Source: Betaproteobacteria bacterium
GTDB taxonomy: Bacteria; Pseudomonadota; Gammaproteobacteria; Burkholderiales; SG8-41
NCBI GenBank assembly: GCA_028292065.1
Contig: JAQGNC010000028.1
Location: forward strand, 1-6,387
DNA length: 6,387 nucleotides
Reading direction: 5' to 3'
A program made the translations under genes and the position numbers. The notes under the pieces are model-generated. The model was not told the DNA's origin. It worked only from the letters and a program-made list of their open reading frames with translations, and searched no databases. This document shows, in pieces, positions 1 to 4,498 of this stretch; the first letter of the stretch is position 1, and each line of letters starts with the position of its first letter.

Positions 1-282
1 TTTCAGCGGCGAGACGTAAATCACCCGGACTTCGTCAGGCAGCGAGCCGCGCTCGAGCCCCTCTCGGAAAAGCTGATCGATCGAAGTGAGGAAAGCCGCG
101 AGGGTCTTTCCCGAGCCGGTCGGCGCCGCGATCAGGGTGTGCTCGCCGCGCCGTATCGAGCGCCAGCCTTCGAGCTGAGCATCGGTCGGCGGCAGCACCT
201 GGCGCGCGCCGTCAGGGGAGTCGACCGCAAAGCGGTTCTCCCACCAGCGCTGAAGCACGGGATGAAAGTCGGGGGGCAGCAA
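1..282 (-). CDS. Lhr-like DEAD/DEAH-box helicase, N-terminal part (runs off the left edge)
   Basis: This is the beginning of a superfamily 2 ATP-dependent helicase, probably of the large Lhr type that unwinds nucleic acid in DNA repair or RNA metabolism. Reading leftward, the first 94 residues contain FHPVLQRWW at 6-14, the Q-motif-like PPTDAQLEGW at 31-40, the Walker A motif APTGSGKT at 53-60 and the motif Ia start YVSPLK at 89-94. The order and spacing match Lhr-family N termini, though the stretch between RF and PPT (residues 19-30) is longer than I usually expect. The reading frame has no ATG. I chose the TTG at 280-282 because family members begin a few residues before FHP. Other possibilities are CTG 277-279, GTG 256-258, TTG 394-396 and GTG 439-441; the frame is open back to a stop at 463-465. 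The family assignment is firm; the start is uncertain. Confidence 0.85.
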   Translation of the reverse strand, partial: MLPPDFHPVLQRWWENRFAVDSPDGARQVLPPTDAQLEGWRSIRRGEHTLIAAPTGSGKTLAAFLTSIDQLFREGLERGSLPDEVRVIYVSPLK

Positions 283-364
283 GGGGATCTCGGTTGGGGC
301 CGCGAACGGGGAGCCTTGGGCGGCTCGAGGGATTTTACCGTCTTCTCGCCGCGCTAAAGATTCC

Positions 365-396
365 CTTATAGATGCGGCACTTAAAGCGAAGTTCAA
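365..396 (-). promoter_or_regulatory. Weak candidate promoter for the leftward helicase gene
   Basis: On the minus strand TTGAAC (391-396) is followed by CTATAAG (365-371), which resembles a -35 and -10 pair, but the 19-20 bp spacer is longer than the preferred 17. If it is used, transcription would begin near 355-358. That would exclude the TTG at 394-396 as the helicase start and favour the TTG at 280-282. Low confidence. Confidence 0.2.
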
Positions 397-450
397 CCCA
401 TGCTGGAGCGCGCCCCCGCACTCGACTGGCGGTGCCGCCACAACGTCAAA

Positions 451-478
451 ATGGATACTGGCTTACGCCAGAATGACG
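451..478 (-). repeat. Repeat unit A (28 nt, minus orientation)
   Basis: Arms ATACTGGC (455-462) and GCCAGAAT (467-474) enclose the loop TTAC, with one mismatch in the stem; the unit ends in GACG. Compared with the reverse complement of unit B, it differs at only a few positions. The TTA in its loop supplies the stop codon that closes the helicase reading frame upstream. Confidence 0.8.
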
Positions 479-503
479 TGTCGCGTCGTCATACCTCATT
501 GGG

Positions 504-529
504 CGAAGCGCGCGAGGCGTGTCGCTTCG
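504..529. repeat. Small inverted repeat between units A and B
   Basis: CGAAGCG (504-510) and CGCTTCG (523-529) are perfect 7-bp arms around a 12-nt loop. The sequence just before it (CGTCATACCTCATT) looks faintly like a worn repeat end, so this may be the remains of another unit. No T-run follows, so I do not call it a terminator. Confidence 0.4.
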
Positions 530-534
530 TCATC

Positions 535-562
535 CGTCATTCTGGCGAAGGCCAGAATCCAT
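535..562 (+). repeat. Repeat unit B (28 nt, plus orientation)
   Basis: This is the cleanest short unit: perfect 8-bp arms ATTCTGGC (539-546) and GCCAGAAT (551-558) around the loop GAAG, framed by CGTC and CCAT. It ends two bases before the stop codon of the GIY-YIG remnant (565-567). Its first 13 bases pair with unit C on the other side of that gene. Confidence 0.85.
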
Positions 563-564
563 CT

Positions 565-858
565 TCAGCAAATATCCGGGTATAAATCGAGCCATTCCGG
601 ATTCGCCTCCTCCACCAGCCTGAGCTTCCACGCACGTTTCCAGCACTTGAGGGCCTTCTCGCGCTCTATAGCGGCCAGCATCGACCGGTGCATCTCGAAC
701 CACACGAGCTCGTGGACGCCGTACTCTTTCGTGAAACCGTCGGCCAGGTCCTGCTTGTGTAGCTAAACCCTTTTTATCAGGTCGGAGGTGACGCCGACGT
801 AAAGCGTGCCGCGCTTACGGCTGGCAAGCAGGTAAACACAGGGTTGTTTTTCCGCCAT
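565..858 (-). pseudogene. GIY-YIG nuclease gene with an in-frame nonsense codon
   Basis: Read from the ATG at 856-858 leftward, this encodes a 97-residue protein typical in length of small single-domain GIY-YIG (UriC/YhbQ-like) nucleases. The GIY-like element is CVY (7-9) and YIG is YVG (20-22). They are followed by DLIKRV (26-31), GFTKEYGVHELVWFE (41-55), the catalytic-Glu segment REKALKCWKRAWK (66-78, Glu67) and NPEWLDLY (86-93). Codon 32 is TAG (763-765), where relatives usually have TGG (Trp) in RVWQHK. The following codon is also unusual (CTA, Leu, in place of Gln). No frameshift is present and everything downstream stays intact, so a single G-to-A change in the coding strand would account for the break, which suggests recent inactivation. 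Readthrough or a sequencing error cannot be excluded. Repeats B and C bracket the gene as inverted repeats. The family is certain; its biological role is not well established. Confidence 0.85.
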
Positions 859-881
859 GGGAATTAGAACGTTCAAACCTA

Positions 882-894
882 CGCCAGGATGACG
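882..894 (-). repeat. Repeat half-unit C (13 nt)
   Basis: CGCCAGGATGACG is the outer half of a minus-oriented unit; the inner half cannot be recognised. Its reverse complement matches the first 13 bases of unit B at 12 positions, so B and C form near-perfect ends of a 360-bp segment (535-894) containing the GIY-YIG remnant. It lies 23 bp upstream of that gene's start codon. Confidence 0.65.
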
Positions 895-925
895 AATGTG
901 GCGGGACCTCTACCAGCCCCTGAAC

Positions 926-969
926 CGTCATTCTGGACCGCGCAATGCGCGAGGTGATCCAGAATCCAT
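926..969 (+). repeat. Repeat unit D (44 nt, plus orientation)
   Basis: This long-form unit has outer arms ATTCTGGA (930-937) and TCCAGAAT (958-965), with an inner stem CGCGC (939-943)/GCGCG (947-951) around AAT. With the bases just before it, 917-943 are identical to 1081-1107 at unit F, so the shared block extends 9 bases beyond the palindrome. Confidence 0.85.
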
Positions 970-1010
970 TTTTTGGCGCGCTGCGCACGGCGCTAAAAAA
1001 TGGATTCTGG
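959..1010. repeat. Large hairpin joining units D and E
   Basis: Arms of 21 nt at 959-979 and 990-1010 are complementary at all but one position (a G/T type mismatch) around a 10-nt loop at 980-989. Each arm carries a run of six T or six A within the stem. The structure comes from units D and E meeting tail to tail, plus extra complementary bases (TTTTTTGGCGC against GCGCTAAAAAA) beyond the normal unit ends. It could fold in either transcript, and with a stem this stable it might stop or stabilise RNA. There is no T-run after the stem, so I call it a repeat and not a terminator. Confidence 0.85.
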
Positions 1011-1027
1011 CCTGCGCCCGAATGACG
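1000..1027 (-). repeat. Repeat unit E (28 nt, minus orientation)
   Basis: This short-form unit has arms ATTCTGGC (1004-1011) and GCCCGAAT (1016-1023) with two stem mismatches, loop CTGC, and the outer end GACG. Tail to tail with D it forms the large hairpin at 959-1010. Confidence 0.8.
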
Positions 1028-1060
1028 TACTCCCGGCTGGCTGACGTACTCCCGGCTGGC
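1023..1060. repeat. Perfect 19-bp tandem duplication
   Basis: TGACGTACTCCCGGCTGGC occurs at 1023-1041 and again without change or spacer at 1042-1060. The first copy overlaps the outer end of repeat unit E (TGACG), so the duplication includes part of that unit. It probably reflects slippage or a repair event at the repeat boundary. Confidence 0.9.
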
Positions 1061-1089
1061 GCACGCCTCGGCTCTGCCGACCCCTGAAC

Positions 1090-1133
1090 CGTCATTCTGG
1101 ACCGCGCGCCGCGCGGAGTGATCCAGAATCCAT
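1090..1133 (+). repeat. Repeat unit F (44 nt, plus orientation), abutting the acyl-CoA dehydrogenase gene
   Basis: This long-form unit has outer arms ATTCTGGA and TCCAGAAT. Its perfect inner stem is CCGCGCG (1102-1108)/CGCGCGG (1110-1116) around one base. The inner stem differs from that of unit D yet still pairs, which is a compensatory pattern. It ends 25 bp before the ATG at 1159, so any ordinary promoter for that gene must overlap it. Confidence 0.85.
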
Positions 1134-1145
1134 TTTGACGTGCTC

Positions 1146-1151
1146 TAGAAT
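1146..1151 (+). promoter_or_regulatory. -10-like hexamer close to the acyl-CoA dehydrogenase start
   Basis: TAGAAT matches the -10 consensus at five of six positions and ends 7 bp before the ATG at 1159. Transcription from it would start at or next to the start codon, giving an mRNA with no leader. There is no Shine-Dalgarno sequence in the gap, which fits, but the -35 position (about 1123-1128, inside repeat F) has no good match. Low confidence. Confidence 0.25.
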
Positions 1152-1158
1152 TGATCCC

Positions 1159-2325
1159 ATGGACTTCTCCTTCACCCCCGAACAGCAGGCTATCCGCGAC
1201 GCAGTTCAGAAGGTCTGCGCCGGTTTCGACATGGATTACTGGCTGAAGCGCGACCGCGACGGCGGTTTCCCGCTCGATTTTCACGCCGCGCTCGCGCGCG
1301 ACGGGTGGCTCGGGATCGCAATGCCGCAGGAATACGGCGGCGCGGGACTCGGCATCACCGAAGCCGCGGTGATGATGCAGACGATCGCCGCGTCGGGTGC
1401 GGGGATGTCGGGGGCGTCGGCGGTCCACATGAACATCTTCAGCCTGAACCCGGTGGTGGTGTACGGCGCCGACGCGCAGAAGCAGCGCTGGCTGCCGCCG
1501 CTCATCAAGGGGACCGACCGCGCGTGTTTCGGCGTGACCGAGCCTGATACCGGGCTCAACACCACCCGGCTCAAAACCCAGGCGCTGCGACACGGCGACC
1601 ATTACGTCGTCTCCGGCCGCAAGATCTGGACGTCGACCGCGCAGGTGTCGAACAAGATCCTGCTGCTCGCGCGCACGACGCCGCTCGCGGAAGTCGAAAA
1701 ACCGACTCGCGGGCTCACCCTCTTCTATACCGACCTCGACCGCAGCCGCATCGAAGTGCGCGAGATCGAGAAGATGGGCCGCAAGGCGGTCGATTCGAAC
1801 CTGCTGTTCATCGACGACCTGCACGTGCCGGTGGAAGACCGCGTCGGCGAGGAAGGCCGCGGCTTCGAATACATCCTCCACGGCTTCAACCCCGAACGGG
1901 TGCTGGTCGCCGCCGAAGCCGTCGGGCTGGGACACGCCGCTCTCGCGCGCGCCGCCGACTACGCGAAGACCCGCATCGTCTTCGACCGGCCGATCGGGCA
2001 GAACCAGGGCATACAGCATCCGCTCGCGAAATGCTGGATGGACCTCGAAGCCGCGAACCTGATGGTCTACAAGGCGGCGAGCCTCTACGACGCCGGGGAG
2101 CCGTGCGGAGTCGAAGCGAACGCGGCGAAGTATCTCGCGGGCGAAGCGTGCTTCCGCGCGTGCGAAACCGCAGTGATGGTGCATGGCGGGATGGGCTACG
2201 CGAAGGAGTACCACGTCGAGCGCCTGCTGCGCGAAGCGTTCATCCCGCGCATTGCGCCGGTCAGCCCCGAGCTGATCCTGTGCTTCATCGCCGAAAAAGT
2301 CCTGGGGCTGCCGAAGTCTTACTGA
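1159..2325 (+). CDS. Acyl-CoA dehydrogenase family protein (FAD flavoenzyme)
   Basis: The 388-residue product has the normal family length and is expected to oxidise an acyl-CoA to the 2,3-enoyl-CoA in the cytoplasm, passing electrons to electron-transfer flavoprotein. Visible are the N-terminal helical domain (1-120), the flavin-contacting signature FGVTEPDTGLNTTRLKT (124-140), KIWTSTA (155-161) at the FAD/substrate site, RPIGQNQGIQHPLA (277-290) and VHGGMGYAKEYHVERLLREA (341-360). The Glu that acts as base in medium-chain enzymes, normally about nine residues after the final RD/RE, is replaced by Pro367 in RIAPVSPEL. A Glu is present at 246 in NPERVLVAAEAVG, the place used by isovaleryl- and long-chain-type enzymes. 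ATG 1159 is preferred over TTG 1135 because MDFSFTPEQQAIRD is the family's usual opening and 1135 lies at the edge of a repeat. The substrate cannot be named, and no CoA ligase, ETF or hydratase gene lies beside it. Confidence 0.93.
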   Translation: MDFSFTPEQQAIRDAVQKVCAGFDMDYWLKRDRDGGFPLDFHAALARDGWLGIAMPQEYGGAGLGITEAAVMMQTIAASGAGMSGASAVHMNIFSLNPVVVYGADAQKQRWLPPLIKGTDRACFGVTEPDTGLNTTRLKTQALRHGDHYVVSGRKIWTSTAQVSNKILLLARTTPLAEVEKPTRGLTLFYTDLDRSRIEVREIEKMGRKAVDSNLLFIDDLHVPVEDRVGEEGRGFEYILHGFNPERVLVAAEAVGLGHAALARAADYAKTRIVFDRPIGQNQGIQHPLAKCWMDLEAANLMVYKAASLYDAGEPCGVEANAAKYLAGEACFRACETAVMVHGGMGYAKEYHVERLLREAFIPRIAPVSPELILCFIAEKVLGLPKSY

Positions 2326-2403
2326 CTGCCGCGCGGGTCTGGTAGCGCAGGCGCCCCCAACCTGCAGGAAAGCGCTTGTGATTGCTGCACGCGAGGCGCC
2401 GGC

Positions 2404-2437
2404 GCGACCGACAACGCGATCGGTGCACCCTTTTTTT
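2404..2437 (+). terminator. Possible weak terminator after the acyl-CoA dehydrogenase
   Basis: ACCGA (2407-2411) pairs with TCGGT (2420-2424); two further pairs can form across one bulged base, and seven T follow at 2431-2437. The six-base gap between stem and T-run and the short stem make it weak, but it is the only such structure downstream of 2325. Confidence 0.3.
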
Positions 2438-2591
2438 CGAGCGATGTAAAAGTGCGCCGTCGGGTCCCGCCGACAACGCGGCCCTGTCGCTCCACCACGA
2501 CGTCGCCGCGACCCTCTTGAGCGCTAGAAGCACGCCTTTCGAGTCGCTATTCCGCGTATGCCGCTCGGATAGCCGCGCCTAGACTGCATTC

Positions 2592-2605
2592 GCTGAACAT
2601 TCAGC
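2592..2605. repeat. Short dyad, possible protein-binding site
   Basis: GCTGAACATTCAGC has 6-bp arms (2592-2597, 2600-2605) around CA. It lies about 97 bp upstream of the small gene at 2702, a plausible operator position, but no regulator is suggested by the sequence. Confidence 0.3.
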
Positions 2606-2690
2606 CGAGCCCGAAAGACCTGGTCCGCTTCTTGCGTTAAGGAAAGGCGTAGGGAGAGGCCATGTGGCAGTCCCCAATAACCTGAACAGC

Positions 2691-2695
2691 AAGGA
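2691..2695 (+). promoter_or_regulatory. Ribosome binding site for the small gene at 2702
   Basis: AAGGA sits six bases before the ATG at 2702. It is one of the clearest Shine-Dalgarno sequences in the window and supports both this start and the reality of the short gene. Confidence 0.7.
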
Positions 2696-2701
2696 CACAT
2701 C

Positions 2702-2908
2702 ATGAACCGCAAATCTACTGGCCAGAAACGCCGCAGCAAATCCGCTTTCGTCGTCGCGCGTGCGAGCGCAGCGACGTGGGTCGTCGCATTTTCACGCCGC
2801 GTCATCCCGGGCGCACTCTTCAAGAGCAAGGACGCCGCCCTCGCCTACGCCGCGACTCTCGCGAAGGCAGCCGGACTGCGTGCTCCCGACGTGACCATTC
2901 TCGCCTAA
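2702..2908 (+). CDS. Small basic hypothetical protein (68 residues)
   Basis: I do not recognise this protein with certainty. The first 13 residues are strongly basic (KSTGQKRRSKS). They are followed by a strand-like part (FVVARASAATWVVAFSR, 16-32) and a helix-like part (FKSKDAALAYAATLAKAAG, 40-58), ending in a strand, VTILA. The pattern 'W-V, F-K-S-K, A-alanine-rich helix, short strand' resembles small DUF2188-like proteins, but that is a guess. No signal peptide or membrane segment is visible. A clear Shine-Dalgarno sequence and GC-rich third positions support translation. The lipoprotein gene follows after 71 bp in the same direction, so the two may share a transcript. Confidence 0.65.
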   Translation: MNRKSTGQKRRSKSAFVVARASAATWVVAFSRRVIPGALFKSKDAALAYAATLAKAAGLRAPDVTILA

Positions 2909-2979
2909 CGTTTTCTGAAGTTCGCATCGCGGTCCGATGCGGGCGTAGTGGGCTGAGCGCACACCCACGAAAGGCATTT

Positions 2980-3297
2980 ATGTCGAAACGCTGCAGCGCC
3001 GCGGCACTCGCGGCCGTTCTGGGACTGGTGGTGACCGCGTGCTCCGCGGATCCGGTGAAGTCGACTGACGCCGGCGCTCGCGCACCAGTAGAGAGCAGTG
3101 CGCAGGGCGCCGCAGGCGCAGCCCGCGATTCCGGGGGCACCATCGGCGGCGCCGGAGGCACTGTAGGGGGAACCGCTTCCCCGACCGGTGAGAAAGAAAA
3201 GCAGCGCGGCAACACGCCCCCGGGCACCTCGCGCGACGGCCAAGGGCCGGCGGCAGGCGCTATCGTCGATCCGAGCGGAGCCGCAACCGGTAAATAG
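2980..3297 (+). CDS. Short glycine/alanine-rich putative lipoprotein
   Basis: The 105-residue product begins with a lipoprotein signal peptide: basic SKR at 2-4, a hydrophobic stretch AAALAAVLGLVV (7-18) and the lipobox VTAC with Cys21 as the expected lipidated residue. The mature part (about 85 residues) is low-complexity, rich in Gly, Ala, Ser, Thr and Pro. It contains near-repeats GGTIGG and GGTVGG (residues about 53-66) and a charged patch EKEKQR, and is probably disordered. Asp follows Cys at +3, not +2, so the Asp+2 inner-membrane retention signal is absent and outer-membrane sorting is the default expectation. GAAAGG five to six bases before the ATG supports the start. I know no function; a surface or periplasmic tether is only a guess. 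Confidence 0.75.
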   Translation: MSKRCSAAALAAVLGLVVTACSADPVKSTDAGARAPVESSAQGAAGAARDSGGTIGGAGGTVGGTASPTGEKEKQRGNTPPGTSRDGQGPAAGAIVDPSGAATGK

Positions 3298-3435
3298 CAG
3301 CTTCGCTGGAGGCCACGGCCGGCCGCGCAGCCAGCACAATTTCTTCTCCGCTCCGGCGGTCCAGCGCTGATTGCGCCGACACCCGTTCTTCGATCATCAT
3401 CTCCGCCCAGCGACAGCGCCGCGACGATCGGCGTT

Positions 3436-4431
3436 GTGCGCAGAAACATACGCGGGGGCATGATGCACGTTTCAGCTGGGGCCATCGGCCTGATGGCGGT
3501 TTTTCTGGCAGCGCCGCTCGCCGGCGCCCAAAGCTACCCGACCCGACCCGTACGACTCGTCATCACCTACCCGCCCGGCGGCACCACCGATTTCGTCGGA
3601 CGCCCGCTCGCGCAGAAACTCTCCGAGTTCCTCGGCCAGCAGGTCGTCGTGGACAACCGCAGCGGCGCAGGCGGCGTGATCGCGACAGTCATCGTCGCGC
3701 AGGCGCCGCCCGACGGCTATACCCTGCTCCTCGGCACGTCGTCGGGCATGCTCATCAATCCCCTGCTCAACCCGAAGCTGCCTTACGACCCCTTCCGCGA
3801 TTTCACGCCGATCAGCCGCACCAACATCAATCCGCAGGCGCTCGTCGCCACGCCATCCCTTCCGGCGAACAACGTCAAAGAGCTGGTCGCGTACGCGAAA
3901 GCCAATCCCGGCAAGCTCAACGCCGCCTCGAGCGGTATCGGTACACCGAACCATCTCGGCTGCGAGATGCTGAAATACCTCGCCAAAATCGACAACGTGC
4001 ACATCGCGTACAAAGGCGGCGGTCCGGCGATGACCGATTTGATCGCCGGGCAGGTGCAGCTTCAGTTCTCTAGCATCCCGACGGTGCTCGCGCACGTAAA
4101 AGCCGGCCGCGTGAAGATGCTCGCGATCGGCAGCGCCAAACGCTCGCCTGCCCTGCCGGACGTCCCGACGATCGCCGAAGGCGGCGTCCCCGGTTACGAG
4201 TACACCACGTGGTACGGTCTCTTCGGGCCGAAAGCCATGCAGAAGGGCGTCGTCTCGCAACTCAACGGCGCCGTCGCGAAAGCCCTCGGCTCACCCGAGG
4301 TGAGCCAGCGCCTGATGTCCCAGGGCGCCGAGCCTTCCCCGAGCACTCCGGAAGCGCTCACCGAATACATGCGCGAGGAATCGGCGCGGTGGGCGAAGGT
4401 GATCAGGGCAGCCGGAATAAAGGCCGAGTGA
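3436..4431 (+). CDS. Bug/TctC-family tripartite tricarboxylate transporter substrate-binding protein
   Basis: The 331-residue product is a periplasmic binding protein of the Bug (tripartite tricarboxylate transporter receptor) family, which captures small carboxylates or similar compounds. A signal peptide covers about 1-31 (RRNIR, then a hydrophobic core, cleavage likely after AGA before QSYP). Family landmarks follow: YPTRPVRLVITYPPGGTTD (34-52), VVVDNRSGAGG (70-80), PPDGYTLLLGTSS (91-103), GIGTPNHLGCEMLK (167-180) and AYKGGGPAMTDLIAGQVQ (191-208). The GTG at 3436 is preferred because starting at ATG 3460 or 3463 would remove the basic front of the signal peptide. However, GGGGG just before 3463 is a possible ribosome site for the shorter form. 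No TctA or TctB membrane gene lies in the window, as is common for Bug proteins, which far outnumber their transporters. The ligand cannot be read from the sequence. Confidence 0.93.
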   Translation: MRRNIRGGMMHVSAGAIGLMAVFLAAPLAGAQSYPTRPVRLVITYPPGGTTDFVGRPLAQKLSEFLGQQVVVDNRSGAGGVIATVIVAQAPPDGYTLLLGTSSGMLINPLLNPKLPYDPFRDFTPISRTNINPQALVATPSLPANNVKELVAYAKANPGKLNAASSGIGTPNHLGCEMLKYLAKIDNVHIAYKGGGPAMTDLIAGQVQLQFSSIPTVLAHVKAGRVKMLAIGSAKRSPALPDVPTIAEGGVPGYEYTTWYGLFGPKAMQKGVVSQLNGAVAKALGSPEVSQRLMSQGAEPSPSTPEALTEYMREESARWAKVIRAAGIKAE

Positions 4432-4487
4432 ATTCAGAGCGGTCATTGAAGTGATCGGCTGTCGCACGGGCTACTGCAGCCAGTCAG

Positions 4488-4493
4488 CATAAT
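4488..4493 (+). promoter_or_regulatory. -10-like hexamer next to the GH15 start
   Basis: CATAAT matches the -10 consensus at five of six positions and ends five bases before the ATG at 4499. No Shine-Dalgarno sequence is seen between the upstream gene and this start. A transcript from here would begin at about the start codon (leaderless). No convincing -35 box sits 16-18 bp upstream, so confidence is low. Confidence 0.25.
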
Positions 4494-4498
4494 CGCGC

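Larger units (their letters stand above)
451..1133. repeat. Cluster of six REP-like palindromic repeats in alternating orientation
   Basis: The whole space between the divergent helicase and acyl-CoA dehydrogenase genes is occupied by six copies or part-copies of one repeat family. Defining plus as CGTCATTC...GAATCCAT, the order is A minus (451-478), B plus (535-562), C minus half-unit (882-894), D plus (926-969), E minus (1000-1027) and F plus (1090-1133). A, B and E are 28 nt with an inner stem CTGGC/GCCAG-like and a four-base loop. D and F are 44 nt with a longer inner stem. Alternating, hairpin-forming intergenic repeats recall REP/BIME elements of gammaproteobacteria, and the short form resembles the dRS3 architecture of Neisseria (ATTCCC-N8-GGGAAT). 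That comparison is from general knowledge, not a search. The GIY-YIG remnant lies between B and C. Confidence 0.85.
2326..2701. other. Gene-poor spacer with weak signals only
   Basis: I see no convincing gene in these 376 bp; the open frames are short, arginine-rich and without motifs. An 11-bp word, CCGACAACGCG, occurs twice (2408-2418, 2470-2480), and a 14-bp dyad, GCTGAA-CA-TTCAGC, lies at 2592-2605. A weak terminator candidate lies at 2404-2437. The promoter for the small gene at 2702 is presumably in the last 100 bp, but I could not find a good -35/-10 pair. Confidence 0.6.

Noticed and set aside
473..766. Plus-strand open frame of 97 codons
   Set aside because: It is the shadow of the minus-strand GIY-YIG remnant and begins in repeat sequence.
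959..1010. Rho-independent terminator
   Set aside because: The T and A runs lie inside the stem, no U-tract follows it, and no gene on either strand ends just before it.
451..1133. CRISPR array
   Set aside because: The repeats alternate in orientation, differ in length, have irregular spacing, and no cas gene is present.
928..2214. Long minus-strand open frame of 428 codons
   Set aside because: It lies antisense to the acyl-CoA dehydrogenase, is rich in Arg, His and Val as expected of a GC-rich shadow frame, and shows no family motif.
2382..2582. Short plus-strand open frame in the spacer
   Set aside because: It is arginine-rich with no ribosome site, motif or recognisable fold pattern.
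3305..3335. Terminator after the lipoprotein gene (GCTGG/CCAGC)
   Set aside because: The outer stem is only 5 bp, the inside pairs poorly and the T-rich stretch after it is interrupted, so it is too weak to annotate.
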